Positions 28,384 through 36,299 of a stretch of DNA of 36,510 nt are shown one piece after another. The stretch is from positions 1 through 36,510 of the forward strand of contig NZ_JACDTZ010000004.1 of NCBI RefSeq assembly GCF_013978595.1, in the 5' to 3' direction. The stretch's first letter is position 1; each line of letters begins with the position of its first letter. Under the pieces are notes generated by a model. The model ran no database searches and was not told the DNA's origin. It saw only the letters and a program-made list of their open reading frames with translations. Position numbers and translations under genes: made by a program. Origin of the DNA: Corynebacterium haematomassiliense (GTDB lineage Bacteria > Actinomycetota > Actinomycetes > Mycobacteriales > Mycobacteriaceae).

Positions 28384-28412
28384 CTAACAACGCTGTGCGA
28401 GAACATCCACAT
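28257..28412 (-). CDS. possible 51-residue protein or gene remnant
   Basis: An open frame starts at an ATG inside the 3' end of the methyltransferase gene (28412) and ends at TGA 28257-28259. It is out of frame with the methyltransferase. Its composition looks protein-like (for example HLENRVPGG and KTLGLYVHRASVGERGELVV), with no runs of Arg or Ser typical of shadow frames. I cannot name a family. No clear ribosome site is seen, so it may be a decayed C-terminus or noise. Confidence 0.25.
   Translation of the reverse strand: MWMFSHSVVRSGHLENRVPGGAICEAASVKTLGLYVHRASVGERGELVVVR
28352..28376 (-). terminator. 9-bp inverted repeat after the methyltransferase gene
   Basis: CACCTGGAA (28352-28360) and TTCCAGGTG (28368-28376) form a perfect stem with a 7-nt loop, 8 nt downstream of the methyltransferase stop. 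No T-tract follows on the minus strand, so termination is uncertain. Confidence 0.35.
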
Positions 28413-29016
28413 GCGGCCTAATGCCGGCCACGCATCGAGAGTGAACAGAGATTGCTTGAAAGCCAGCCGACTTCAACTGTTTTAGCAGCTCTAGCTCTGA
28501 CCAGTAGTAAGCCTCAGTAATTGCATGCTCGAACGGAGCCCCTTGTTCCCCCAAAAACGCTCCGAGAAGAAGAGATCCACCTGGCCTAAGAGTCCTAGCA
28601 AATTCGCCCAGAACCAAGCCCCAGTCATCTGGCCGCAAATGAATCAATGAGTACCAGGCAAGAATCCCTCCGAGACTGGAGGCCTTAAGGGGCAGATTCG
28701 ACAAGTCACCCAAAACGAAGTTGGTGGAAGGAAATCTATTCTTCGCAATCTCAATGAACTCTGGGACCATATCTAGCCCGACTACTTCACATTTCAAAGT
28801 TCGCAGTAGGTCCGTCCAGTGTCCGGGACCCGACCCCGCATCCAGCACCGGACCATTGACCATTCTCCCCCATTCAGAAATGAGTGCTACGTCTTGCGGA
28901 CTCATATTCTGAATGGACCCCAAGGCCTCAACGTATTCGGGAGCGCGCTTTGCATACGCATCCCTTACGACGTCGTACAACGTGCCTCCGTCAACTCCAT
29001 GCCAATCGCGTGACAA
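28384..29016 (-). CDS. class I SAM-dependent methyltransferase
   Basis: This 210-residue protein of the Methyltransf_11/25 type has motif I VLDAGSGPGHWTDLL, the acidic motif II end VVGLDMVPEFIEIAKNRFP, then FVLGDLSNLPL and the post-motif LAWYSLIHLRPDDW. The substrate is unknown. The start is a TTG (29016); no in-frame ATG or GTG exists before motif I, and TAGACT lies 6 nt upstream on the minus strand. Base composition is clearly less GC-rich than in the flanking core genes, and the gene sits beside a tRNA-Arg, so acquisition by transfer is likely (inference). Confidence 0.8.
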   Translation of the reverse strand: MSRDWHGVDGGTLYDVVRDAYAKRAPEYVEALGSIQNMSPQDVALISEWGRMVNGPVLDAGSGPGHWTDLLRTLKCEVVGLDMVPEFIEIAKNRFPSTNFVLGDLSNLPLKASSLGGILAWYSLIHLRPDDWGLVLGEFARTLRPGGSLLLGAFLGEQGAPFEHAITEAYYWSELELLKQLKSAGFQAISVHSRCVAGIRPHVDVLAQRC

Positions 29017-29227
29017 TTGGAAAGTCTAACCCAATCCCAACAGTGCGTTTCTGGGTAAACGCAATCGAAAATCAAGAGATGAATGAAAGCAAGCTACCCT
29101 CTGACGGCGACATCCGTGCAGACACGGAGCTCTCACTTTAGGACGGGCAGATAGGGAGCCCCTTCAAGAGAGGCAATGTCGTCCTCGGGGAGTTTCCTGA
29201 AATGAATCAAAAGTTAACCGAAACCCC

Positions 29228-29242
29228 CGCAAAAAATTTGCG
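29228..29242 (-). terminator. T-run after tRNA-Arg
   Basis: CGCAAA and TTTGCG flank a short loop, overlapping the last tRNA bases. On the minus strand six T residues (29236-29231) follow the tRNA 3' end, a plausible stop signal. Confidence 0.4.
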
Positions 29243-29313
29243 CCCCAGAGAGGAATCGAACCTCCGACACCGGCTTTAGGAGAGCCGTGCTCTATCCACT
29301 GAGCTACTAGGGC
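29241..29313 (-). tRNA. tRNA-Arg, anticodon CCT
   Basis: A 73-nt cloverleaf reads leftward. The acceptor stem pairs GCCCTAG with CTGGGGC and ends in discriminator G. The D-arm is GCTCAGTGGATAGAGC. The anticodon stem CGGCT/AGCCG encloses loop CTCCTAA with anticodon CCT, which reads AGG. The T-arm is GGAGGTTCGATTCCTCT. CCA is not encoded. It stands alone, next to the low-GC methyltransferase segment. Confidence 0.96.
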
Positions 29314-29431
29314 AATGGCGTAAGAGTACCGCAGCGGTTGCCCGCGCCGAAAACAGGCTCGCAAGCACTTCCGCCGCAACCTACGGTCCGGTAGGGTTTG
29401 AGCGAAAAGCCCCCTACCCTGCGAGGCGCCC

Positions 29432-30130
29432 ATGACTGCCCTGAAAACCGGCCAAGTCCAGCGCACGTATGTGGTCGCGGACCGCGGCGACCGGCCAGCC
29501 GTGCGCGGCTGGTTCCACCTCGTCGCCGCCGCCCTGTCGGCCATCTCCTCGGCCGTGCTGATCACGTTCGGCTGGATGACCCTGCCGTGGCCACAGGCCC
29601 TCGGCGTGACCATCTACGGCGCCGGCGTGGTGCTGCTGTTCGCCGTCTCCGCGATGTACCACCGGTGGCCGTGGCGCTCGCCCGGGGCGGTGATGTGGTG
29701 GCGCCGAGCCGACCACGCCACCATCTCCGTGTTCATCGCCGCCACCTACACCCCGCTGTGCCTGATCGTCTTCGAGCCGCACACCGCCGCGATCATGCTG
29801 GCGGTGGCGTGGGCGGGAGGCATCGGCGGGGCTGTGCTCAACCTGGTGTGGATCAACCACCCGCGGTGGCTCGACGTGGTGGTCTACGTGGGGCTGGGCT
29901 GGATCATCGTGCCGCTTTTGCCAACACTGTGGAGCTCGGCCGGCCCCGCGGTGGTGTGGCTACTGTTCGCCGGCGGCGTGGTCTACACGCTCGGCGCACT
30001 GGTGTACGGCTTCAAGTGGCCGGGGCGCTCTGCGCGCTACTACGGCTACCACGAGCACTTCCACACCGCGACCGTCGTCGCCGCCGTGTGCCACCTCGTC
30101 GCCATTTGGATGGTGGTTGTGGGCCACTGA
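29432..30130 (+). CDS. haemolysin III / PAQR-family membrane protein
   Basis: This 232-residue protein has seven hydrophobic helices. The family's conserved metal-site residues are in place: SAMYHR (first His), RADHATISVFIAATYTP (Asp/His segment) and YYGYHEHFHTATVVAAVCH (C-terminal His cluster). Relatives (YqfA/HlyIII) are integral membrane proteins probably acting as hydrolases or in membrane-fluidity homeostasis; the haemolysin name does not imply toxicity here. A GAGG (29423-29426) precedes the ATG by 5 nt, and TACCCT (29415-29420) could be the -10. The next gene begins 16 nt downstream. Confidence 0.88.
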   Translation: MTALKTGQVQRTYVVADRGDRPAVRGWFHLVAAALSAISSAVLITFGWMTLPWPQALGVTIYGAGVVLLFAVSAMYHRWPWRSPGAVMWWRRADHATISVFIAATYTPLCLIVFEPHTAAIMLAVAWAGGIGGAVLNLVWINHPRWLDVVVYVGLGWIIVPLLPTLWSSAGPAVVWLLFAGGVVYTLGALVYGFKWPGRSARYYGYHEHFHTATVVAAVCHLVAIWMVVVGH

Positions 30131-30133
30131 GAC

Positions 30134-30139
30134 TAGAGT
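30134..30139 (+). promoter_or_regulatory. -10 element of the DUF1906 gene, leaderless GTG
   Basis: TAGAGT is followed by 7 nt and the GTG at 30147. It supports that start over the longer frame beginning at 30117, which overlaps the preceding gene. Confidence 0.5.
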
Positions 30140-30146
30140 GGCGCAT

Positions 30147-30980
30147 GTGACTACCTTCAATCGCCGCACATTCCTCAAGTCCGCCGGTGCAGCAGCCGCC
30201 ACCGCCGCGCTCGCCGGCAGCGCCTCAGCTGCCCTCTCCCCCGCCGCCCAGGCGCAGCAGCGCCGGGTGCTTGGCACGGTGGTGGACTATTCGGCTGGCG
30301 TGCCGTCGGCAAGCGCTGTGAAAGCCGCGGGCCACATGGGCGCGGTGCGCTACGTCTCCGACCGCCGCCCCGGCGCCGAGTGGATGCGCGGCAAGCCGGT
30401 GACCATCGGCGAGACCCGCGACTACAAGGCCAACGGCCTCGCCGTCGCCTCGGTGTACCAGTTCGGCCGCGCCGAGACCGCCGACTGGAAGCGCGGCGCG
30501 CTCGGTGCCGCCGCCCACGCGCCGAAGGCGATGGCGCTGCACACCGCCGCCGGCGGCCCGCAAGGCCGCCCGATCTACGTGGCCATCGACGACAACCCCA
30601 CCCTCGACCAGTTCAACAACCAGATCAACCCGTACCTGAAGGCCATGGGCACCGCGTTCAACGCGGCCGGCTACCAGCTCGGCGTGTACGGCAACTACTA
30701 CACCATCGCCTGGTGCCTGGAAGACGGCATCGGCTCCTACTTCTGGCAGCACGACTGGGGTTCCCAGGGCAAGATCCACCCGCGCGCGAACCTGCACCAG
30801 GCGCGCGGGCAGCAAGCAACTATCCAGGGGATTCAGGTGGACATCAACAACGTCTACACCTCCGACTGGGGCCAGTGGACCCCGGGGCAGGCCTCCACGC
30901 TGACAAACATGACGCCGGACGACTGGTCCAACCTGCTCCAAGGCAGCAGCCAGCTCTCGTCGTCGCTGTTCAGAAGGTAG
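30147..30980 (+). CDS. Tat-exported DUF1906 (Rv2525c-like) glycoside-hydrolase-like protein
   Basis: This is a 277-residue protein. The N-terminus carries a Tat signal (NRRTFLKSAG, twin Arg at 6-7) with an Ala-rich hydrophobic core and a probable cleavage site AQA-Q near residue 36. The mature protein is a DUF1906 domain: GTVVDYSAGVPSASAVKAAG, MGAVRYVSDRR, then RPIYVAIDDNPT, YQLGVYGNYYTI and YFWQHDWGSQG, with acidic residues where TIM-barrel hydrolases place their catalytic groups. Mycobacterial Rv2525c is Tat-dependent and linked to envelope polysaccharide, so a cell-wall role is inferred. A terminator follows directly. Confidence 0.87.
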   Translation: MTTFNRRTFLKSAGAAAATAALAGSASAALSPAAQAQQRRVLGTVVDYSAGVPSASAVKAAGHMGAVRYVSDRRPGAEWMRGKPVTIGETRDYKANGLAVASVYQFGRAETADWKRGALGAAAHAPKAMALHTAAGGPQGRPIYVAIDDNPTLDQFNNQINPYLKAMGTAFNAAGYQLGVYGNYYTIAWCLEDGIGSYFWQHDWGSQGKIHPRANLHQARGQQATIQGIQVDINNVYTSDWGQWTPGQASTLTNMTPDDWSNLLQGSSQLSSSLFRR

Positions 30981-30988
30981 CGCAACAA

Positions 30989-31017
30989 AAAATGGCCCGG
31001 ACAAACCGGGCCATTTT
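30989..31017. terminator. bidirectional Rho-independent terminator
   Basis: AAAATGGCCCGG and CCGGGCCATTTT form a perfect 12-bp stem with loop ACAAA, giving T-tracts on both strands. It separates the convergent DUF1906 and mctC genes. Confidence 0.93.
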
Positions 31018-31040
31018 CTATTGCCAACTCAAGCGGCGCT

Positions 31041-32690
31041 CTAGTGGTCGACGGGAGCTTCGACGCCGACGCCGGTCAGGGAGCGGACCTCCATCTCCGC
31101 CTGCAGCTCGTCGAAGTTGTCCGGCTTGCCCAGGTAGGTGCCGACGATGCCGGCGAGGAAGCCGAGCGGGATGGACACCAGGCCCGGGCTGGTCAGCGGG
31201 AAGATGGACCAGTCGGCGTTGGGGAACATCGCGGTCGGGCTCCCGGAGACCGCCGGCGACAGGGCGATCAGCACCAGCGCGGAGATCAGGCCGGTGTAGA
31301 TCGACGCCACCGCGCCGGTGGTGTTGAAGCGCTTCCAGTACAGGGAGTACAGGATGGTCGGCAGGTTCGCGGACGCCGCGATGGCGAACGCCAGGGAGAC
31401 CAGGAAGGCCACGTTCTGCTGCATCGCCAGGATGCCCAGGACGATGGCGACGATACCCAGGATCACCACGGTGATGCGGGAGACGCGGACCTGCTCTTCT
31501 TCGGTGGCCTGGCCGTCGCGAAGCACTGCGTCGTAGACGTCGTGGGCGATGGAGGCGGAGGCGGTGATGGCCAGGCCGGCGACCACCGCAAGGACCGTCG
31601 CGAAGGCGACCGCGGAGATCAGCGCCATGAAGATGGAGCCGCCGAGCTCGAATGCGAGCAGCGGGGCCGCCGAGTTCGCGCCGCCGGGGGCGGCGAGGAT
31701 GCGGTCCGGACCGACGAAGGCGGCTGCAGCGTAACCCAGGATCAGAGTGAGCAGGTAGAAGGAACCGATGAGCACGATCGCCCAGGTCACGGACTTACGC
31801 GCCTCCTTGGCGGTGGGCACGGTGTAGAAGCGCATCAGCACGTGCGGCAGACCCGCGGTGCCGAGCACCAGCGACAGGCCAAGGGAGACGAAGTCCAGCT
31901 TGGTGGTGGTGGTCTTGCCGTATTTCAGGCCCGGCTTCATAATATCCTCGGCCTGGTAGCCCTTCTCCGCGATGTAGCTGGAGGCAGAGTGGGTGTCGAT
32001 GGCCTGATCGAACACGGCGGTCAGGCCGCCCTTAGCCATAATGAACGCCAGAACCGACATGATCAGCACGCCGGCGATGAGCAGCACGGCCTTGATCATC
32101 TGCACGTAGGTGGTGCCCTTCATGCCGCCAACGAGGACGTAGATGATCATGATCACGCCGACGATGCCCACGCAGATCGCCTGCGCGGTAAAGGAGTGCA
32201 GGTTCAGCAGCACCGACACCAGCGAACCGGCGCCGGCCATCTGGGCGATCAGGTAGAACAGCGACACAAACAGGGTGCCGAACGCCGCGGCGACGCGCAC
32301 CGGCTTCTGGCGCAGGCGGAACGACAGCACGTCCGCCATGGTGAAGCGGCCGACGTTACGCAGTGGCTCGGCCACGAGCAGCAGCGCTACCAGCCACGCC
32401 ACGAAGAAGCCGATGGAGTACAAAAAGCCGTCGTAGCCGTTGAGCGCGATTGAACCGACGATGCCGAGGAAGGATGCGGCGGACAGGTAGTCGCCGGCGA
32501 TGGCGAGGCCATTTTGCGTGCCACTAAACGACGCACCGCCGGTGTAGAAGTCCGCGGATTCGCTTGTGGTCTTGCCGGCGCGGGTCACGATGTAGAGCGT
32601 GACCACGATGAAGGCGCCGAAGATGGCGATGTTGAGCAGCGGGTTCCCGGTTTCTTGCCCGGTTTCGGCTGCGAGCAGGTGGGTCTGCAT
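31041..32690 (-). CDS. mctC: monocarboxylate/acetate:sodium symporter, MctC/ActP-like
   Basis: This 549-residue solute:sodium symporter family protein has about 13 transmembrane helices. SSS features are present: GLAIAGDYLSAASFLGIVGSIAL (helix 1 Na+ site), AEPLRNVGRFTMADVLSFR, GGMKGTTYVQMIKAVLL, GLPHVLMRFYTVPTAKEARKS and SAVAFATVLAVVAGLAITASASIAHDVYD. In C. glutamicum MctC takes up pyruvate, acetate and propionate and is cotranscribed with the DUF485 protein MctB. Here the same pair is arranged with 3 nt between stop and start. The assignment to acetate/pyruvate uptake follows from this pairing and the family. Confidence 0.92.
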   Translation of the reverse strand: MQTHLLAAETGQETGNPLLNIAIFGAFIVVTLYIVTRAGKTTSESADFYTGGASFSGTQNGLAIAGDYLSAASFLGIVGSIALNGYDGFLYSIGFFVAWLVALLLVAEPLRNVGRFTMADVLSFRLRQKPVRVAAAFGTLFVSLFYLIAQMAGAGSLVSVLLNLHSFTAQAICVGIVGVIMIIYVLVGGMKGTTYVQMIKAVLLIAGVLIMSVLAFIMAKGGLTAVFDQAIDTHSASSYIAEKGYQAEDIMKPGLKYGKTTTTKLDFVSLGLSLVLGTAGLPHVLMRFYTVPTAKEARKSVTWAIVLIGSFYLLTLILGYAAAAFVGPDRILAAPGGANSAAPLLAFELGGSIFMALISAVAFATVLAVVAGLAITASASIAHDVYDAVLRDGQATEEEQVRVSRITVVILGIVAIVLGILAMQQNVAFLVSLAFAIAASANLPTILYSLYWKRFNTTGAVASIYTGLISALVLIALSPAVSGSPTAMFPNADWSIFPLTSPGLVSIPLGFLAGIVGTYLGKPDNFDELQAEMEVRSLTGVGVEAPVDH

Positions 32691-32693
32691 GGT

Positions 32694-33032
32694 TTAGCCC
32701 TCCATCTCTTCGCGGATGTGAGCCGCGCGCGGCTCAATGTTCTTGTTCGCCCACTTCACGTAGATCCAAGTGATCAAAAACGTGGTGAAAAACTGCGCCA
32801 AGCCGAGCCAGAGCCCGACGTTGAGGCCAAGGAAATCCTTGGCCATCACGTCGGGGGCGAAGGTGGCGAAGACGACGTAGAAGACGTACCAGAGGAACGC
32901 CGCGATCATCACCGGGAAGGTGAATCCGCGGAACGTGCCTCGCAGGTCCTGGAATTCGGGGCTTTGCTGCATGGCCACGAACTCGTCAGGAGTTGGCTCG
33001 CGGCGTTGCGGGACAGCGGTGGAACCGGCCAT
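32694..33032 (-). CDS. mctB: DUF485 membrane protein, MctB/YjcH-like
   Basis: This 112-residue protein has two transmembrane helices (FPVMIAAFLWYVFYVVFATF and GLWLGLAQFFTTFLITWIYVKWA) and a charged C-terminus. The DUF485 signature FQDLRGTFRGFTFPV is present. DUF485 genes are almost always next to ActP/MctC symporters and encode the small partner of the transporter. AAAGGAT precedes the ATG. It is the first gene of the mctBC transcript. Confidence 0.92.
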   Translation of the reverse strand: MAGSTAVPQRREPTPDEFVAMQQSPEFQDLRGTFRGFTFPVMIAAFLWYVFYVVFATFAPDVMAKDFLGLNVGLWLGLAQFFTTFLITWIYVKWANKNIEPRAAHIREEMEG

Positions 33033-33109
33033 GGCCTCGATCCTTTCTAGTGCACGGGAATTAGGTCTTTGCCGCGCCGGCAGTATGTGATCTCCGACTC
33101 AACAATGTG

Positions 33110-33115
33110 AATGTA
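33110..33115 (-). promoter_or_regulatory. possible -10 element of mctBC
   Basis: Minus-strand TACATT lies about 78 nt before the mctB ATG; CATACT (33087-33082) is an alternative. The surrounding 33050-33140 region is AT-rich with TGTGA-like half sites, but no full GlxR or RamA site can be claimed. Confidence 0.3.
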
Positions 33116-33177
33116 ACCTAACACACAGTCGCATGTGTGTTGTTTCGCAAATCGCTTTTTATTTCCCGCAAAGAAAA

Positions 33178-33210
33178 ACCACCCGGCTGCGATCAACGCA
33201 ACCGGGTGGT
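33178..33210 (-). terminator. terminator after the aldo/keto reductase gene
   Basis: ACCACCCGG (33178-33186) and CCGGGTGGT (33202-33210) form the stem, with an inner TGCG/CGCA extension. On the minus strand it is followed by TTTTTCTTT. A GAAAAA tract on the other side could also serve the plus strand. Confidence 0.88.
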
Positions 33211-33224
33211 GAAAAACCGCTCCC

Positions 33225-34052
33225 CTACCCCGGGAAAGTCAGCGGGTCGCCCGAGAGGCGCTCGCCTGCGACCCCATCAAGGGCGGCGACATCCTCGCTA
33301 TCCAGCGTGATGCCCACCGCGCCGAGGTTTTCCTCCAGGCGCTTTGGGTTGGCGGTCTTCGGCACCACCGAGCAGCCGAGCTGCATCAGGTAGGCCAGCG
33401 AGACCTGCGCCGGGGTGGCTCCGTGCTTGTCGGCCACTGCCTGAATGGCCGGGTCGTCGAAGTTGCCGCCGCGCGCGAGCGGCGCCCACGCCTCGGTCAC
33501 GATGTCGTGCTCGTCGTGGTAGGCGCGCAGCTCGGGCTGGGTGAACCCGGCGTGCAGCTCCACCTGGTTGAGCACCGGGGAAATACCGGTGGCCTCGATG
33601 ATCTCGTCGAGCACCTCCGGGTAGAAGTTGGCCACGCCGGCAGACTGCAGCCGGCCCATACCCTGCAGTTCCGCGATCTGCTCGAAGGCCTTGACGTAGG
33701 TGCCGTGCTGCGGCCACGGCCAGTGCACGAGGTACAGGTCGATGAACTCCAGGTCGAGGCGCTTGAGCGACTCGTGGTAGGCCTCGGCCACGCGCTCCTG
33801 GTCGTCGTTCCACAGCTTGGTGGTCACGAACAGTTCTTCGCGCGTGACGTCGCCAGCCTTGATCGCGGCGTTGATGGCCTTGCCCACCTCGACCTCGTTG
33901 TCGTAGAGCGCCGCGGTGTCGATGTGGCGGTAACCGAGCTCGATCGCGGGGCGCACGATGGGCTCCACCTCGTCGCCGGGCAGCTTGTAGGTGCCCAGGC
34001 CGAGGAGGGGGAAATCGTAGCCGTCGTTAAGTGTGGTGACCGGGATGCGCAT
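33225..34052 (-). CDS. aldo/keto reductase
   Basis: This is a 275-residue NADPH-dependent oxidoreductase of the AKR5 type (2,5-diketo-D-gluconate reductase-like). The catalytic tetrad is complete: D45, Y50, K79 and H110 in RHIDTAALY, TTKLW and YLVHWPWP. The signature GYRHIDTAALYDNEVEVG and the cofactor segment VVPKTANPKRLEENL are present (the usual IPKS is VPKT). The physiological carbonyl substrate is unknown. It begins 9 nt after the FKBP gene and is likely cotranscribed with it. Confidence 0.92.
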   Translation of the reverse strand: MRIPVTTLNDGYDFPLLGLGTYKLPGDEVEPIVRPAIELGYRHIDTAALYDNEVEVGKAINAAIKAGDVTREELFVTTKLWNDDQERVAEAYHESLKRLDLEFIDLYLVHWPWPQHGTYVKAFEQIAELQGMGRLQSAGVANFYPEVLDEIIEATGISPVLNQVELHAGFTQPELRAYHDEHDIVTEAWAPLARGGNFDDPAIQAVADKHGATPAQVSLAYLMQLGCSVVPKTANPKRLEENLGAVGITLDSEDVAALDGVAGERLSGDPLTFPG

Positions 34053-34061
34053 GGCAGCCTC

Positions 34062-34421
34062 CTAGCTGGCGTCGAGCAGGTCAATGATGAACACGAGGGT
34101 GCGGCCGGACAGCGGGTGCCCGCCGCCCGCGGGGCCGTACGCCTTTTCCGGCGGGATGGTCAGCTGGCGGCGGCCGCCGACCTTCATGCCGGGGATGCCT
34201 TCCTGCCAGCCCTGGATCAGGCCGGTGAGCGGGAAATCTGCGGCCTCGCCGCGGTCCCAGGAGGAGTCGAACTCCTCGCCCGTTTCAAAGTCCACGCCAA
34301 GGTAGTGGACCTTGACAAAACCGCCGGCCACGGCCTCTGCGCCCTCGCCGACAGTGATGTCCTCAATGACGAGGTCTGCAGGCGCCGGGCCCTCCGGTTT
34401 GTCGATGAACGGCTTCTCCAT
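34062..34421 (-). CDS. fkpA: FKBP-type peptidyl-prolyl cis-trans isomerase
   Basis: This is a 119-residue cytoplasmic single-domain FKBP. Conserved features are VKVHYLGVDFETGEEFDSSWDRGEAADFPL, GLIQGWQEGIPGMKVGGRRQLTIPPEKAYG and LVFIIDLLDA, including the aromatic pocket residues (Tyr, Phe, Asp, Trp). There is no signal peptide. AAGGAG precedes the ATG by 10 nt. It follows gltA, an order also seen in C. glutamicum, but a terminator-like hairpin separates them, so it may have its own promoter. Confidence 0.93.
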   Translation of the reverse strand: MEKPFIDKPEGPAPADLVIEDITVGEGAEAVAGGFVKVHYLGVDFETGEEFDSSWDRGEAADFPLTGLIQGWQEGIPGMKVGGRRQLTIPPEKAYGPAGGGHPLSGRTLVFIIDLLDAS

Positions 34422-34471
34422 AACGTTGAAACTCCTTGCAAATTACGTGGGCAAGTTGTGCGGCCCAATAC

Positions 34472-34526
34472 AAAACCGCCGAGAACTTCCTCCCGAAAGT
34501 ATAAGGGAAGAGCAGTTCTCGGCGGT
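34472..34526 (-). terminator. terminator after gltA
   Basis: A perfect 13-bp stem (ACCGCCGAGAACT 34475-34487 / AGTTCTCGGCGGT 34514-34526) encloses a partly paired loop. On the minus strand it is followed by TTTTGTATT. Confidence 0.8.
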
Positions 34527-34593
34527 GAAGCGCCGAAGCATGCAGCTTATCGACGCCCTTCGGTTGCCCTAGCGGTTGGTCTAGCGCCTGAAA

Positions 34594-35889
34594 CTAGCGC
34601 TGGTCGCCCGGCACGAAGTCGCGCTGCTGGTAGCCGGTGTAGATCTGGCGCGGGCGGTTGATCTTGGTGTTCATCTCCAGCTGCTCGCGGTACTGGGCGA
34701 TCCAGCCCGGCAGGCGGCCGATGGCGAACAGGACGGTGAAGAAGTCCGTCGGGAAGCCCATGGCGCGGTAGATCAGGCCGGTGTAGAAGTCGACGTTCGG
34801 GTAGAGCTTGCGCTGGATGAAGTACTCGTCGTTGAGCGCGATCTCCTCGAGCTTCATGGCCAGGTCCAGCAGCTCGTCGCCGCCGAGGTGCTCGAGCACC
34901 TCGTGCGCGGTGTCCTTGACGATCGCGGCGCGCGGGTCGTAGTTCTTGTACACACGGTGGCCGAAGCCCATCAGGCGCACGCCCTTTTCCTTGTTCTTCA
35001 CGCGGTTCATGAAGTCGGTGGCGTCGCCGTCGTGGTTGTTCTTGATGTCCTCGAGCATCTCCAGCACGGCCTGGTTTGCGCCGCCGTGCAGCGGGCCGGC
35101 CAGGGCGTTGATGCCGCCGGCGATGGAGACGAACATGTTGGCCTGGGCGGAGGCGATCATGCGCACGGTGGAGGTGGAGCAGTTCTGCTCGTGGTCCGCG
35201 TGCAGGATGAGCAGCTTGTCCAGGGCCTTGGTCAGCACCGGGTCGACGTGGTAGTCCTCGGTCGGGTAGCCGAACATCATGCGCATGAAGTTTTCGCGCG
35301 GGTTCAGGGAGTTGTCCGGGTACATGTACGGCTTGCCACGGGATGCGCGGTAGGCGTAGGCGGCCAGCATCGGCACCTTGGCCATCAGGCGCACGGTCGC
35401 CTTGTCCAGCTGCTCCTCGTCCAGCGGGTCGAGCTGGTCCTGATAGTAGGCGGAGAGAATGTTCACCGAGGAGGCGAGCACGGCCATCGGGTGGGCGTTG
35501 CGCGGGAAGATGTTGAACGCGGCCTTGAAGTCCTCGTCCAGCAGGGTGTGGTGGCGCAGCTCGGAGTTGAAGTTCTCCAGCTCGTCGGTGGTGGGCAGCT
35601 CGCCGTTGATCAGCAGGTAGGACACCTCGTTGAAGGTGGCGTTTTCCGCGAGGTCGGCGATGTCGTAGCCGCGGTAGCGCAGGATGCCTTCGTCGCCGTC
35701 GATGTAGGTGATCTTGGACTCGGTGGAGCCGGTGGAGACGTAGCCGGGGTCGAAGGTGACCAGGCCAGTCTCGCCGAGAAGCTTGCCCAGCACGACGCCG
35801 TCGTTGCCTTCGGTGGCGCGCATGATGTCCATCTCATACTCGCCGCCCGGGTAGTGGAGTACGGCCTTGTCCTTGTTCTCAGTAGCCAC
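34594..35889 (-). CDS. gltA: citrate synthase
   Basis: This type I/II-like bacterial citrate synthase condenses acetyl-CoA and oxaloacetate. The protein has 431 residues and is very similar to C. glutamicum GltA (VLHYPGGEYEMDI near the N-terminus, then FDPGYVSTGSTESKITYIDGDEGILRYRGYDI). Catalytic residues are in GPLHGGANQAV and GFGHRVYKNYDPRA (His) and NVDFYTGLIY (Asp). I chose the GTG start at 35889 (MATENKDKAVLHY) because AAGGGGA lies about 6 nt upstream and the longer frame is not homologous. The leader is about 65 nt. It is divergent from sepH. Confidence 0.97.
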   Translation of the reverse strand: MATENKDKAVLHYPGGEYEMDIMRATEGNDGVVLGKLLGETGLVTFDPGYVSTGSTESKITYIDGDEGILRYRGYDIADLAENATFNEVSYLLINGELPTTDELENFNSELRHHTLLDEDFKAAFNIFPRNAHPMAVLASSVNILSAYYQDQLDPLDEEQLDKATVRLMAKVPMLAAYAYRASRGKPYMYPDNSLNPRENFMRMMFGYPTEDYHVDPVLTKALDKLLILHADHEQNCSTSTVRMIASAQANMFVSIAGGINALAGPLHGGANQAVLEMLEDIKNNHDGDATDFMNRVKNKEKGVRLMGFGHRVYKNYDPRAAIVKDTAHEVLEHLGGDELLDLAMKLEEIALNDEYFIQRKLYPNVDFYTGLIYRAMGFPTDFFTVLFAIGRLPGWIAQYREQLEMNTKINRPRQIYTGYQQRDFVPGDQR

Positions 35890-35961
35890 TGATTTCCCCT
35901 TCCAGGTAGTTTTCTCGGCTGTCTTTGGGATACCTCCCGGCAACCTGTTTTTACGTAAGGC

Positions 35962-35967
35962 ACTGTA
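35962..35967 (-). promoter_or_regulatory. -10 element of gltA
   Basis: Minus-strand TACAGT in GATACAGT has TTGTCA 19 bp upstream. The predicted start near 35955 gives a leader of about 65 nt. Confidence 0.5.
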
Positions 35968-36097
35968 TCAAAGTTTGTGACGCGTCTGACAACAATGGCA
36001 ACTGCCTGGACACACCACAGACAACCGGCGGGTACGCCCGGTGGCGCGAACCTGTCCGTTAAGCTGGTCGCGTATCTGCCCGGCGGAAAGGTGACGT

Positions 36098-36242
36098 ATG
36101 CGCGAGCTGCACTTCTTGGAAGAAGAGTCGACGGAGACGTTTTTCGTCCTCCGCGACGATAACGGGATGCGCTACCAGTTGGCGCGCACCGAGCTTGAGC
36201 CCTCGCTTCTCGACGGCGCCCCCGTCACCGATTCCGTCACTG
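36098..36242 (+). CDS. sepH: SepH (DUF3071) cell-division protein, N-terminal fragment
   Basis: The first 48 codons encode MRELHFLEEESTETFFVLRD, DNGMRYQL and TELEPSLLDG, which match the start of corynebacterial SepH, a DUF3071 protein that stimulates FtsZ assembly in actinobacteria. GGAAAGG precedes the ATG by 6 nt. Its position divergent from gltA fits known corynebacterial gene order. The frame continues into the poly-C stretch and is lost. It is a truncated copy caused by sequence quality, not a biological truncation. Confidence 0.7.
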
Positions 36243-36285
36243 CCCCCCCCACCCCCCCCCCCGGGGCCTTCCCCCCCCCCCCCCC
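36243..36285. other. poly-C low-quality stretch, chimeric join
   Basis: Runs of 8, 11 and 15 C are separated only by A, GGGG, CC and TT. Sequence before it is sepH; sequence after it is an unrelated zwf fragment in a different frame. This is best read as an assembly or read-end artefact. Confidence 0.85.
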
Positions 36286-36299
36286 TACAGTCCATTCCC

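Noticed and set aside
33050..33140. GlxR/CRP site in the mctBC promoter region
   Set aside because: Only TGTGA half sites occur; no TGTGA-N6-TCACA palindrome is present.
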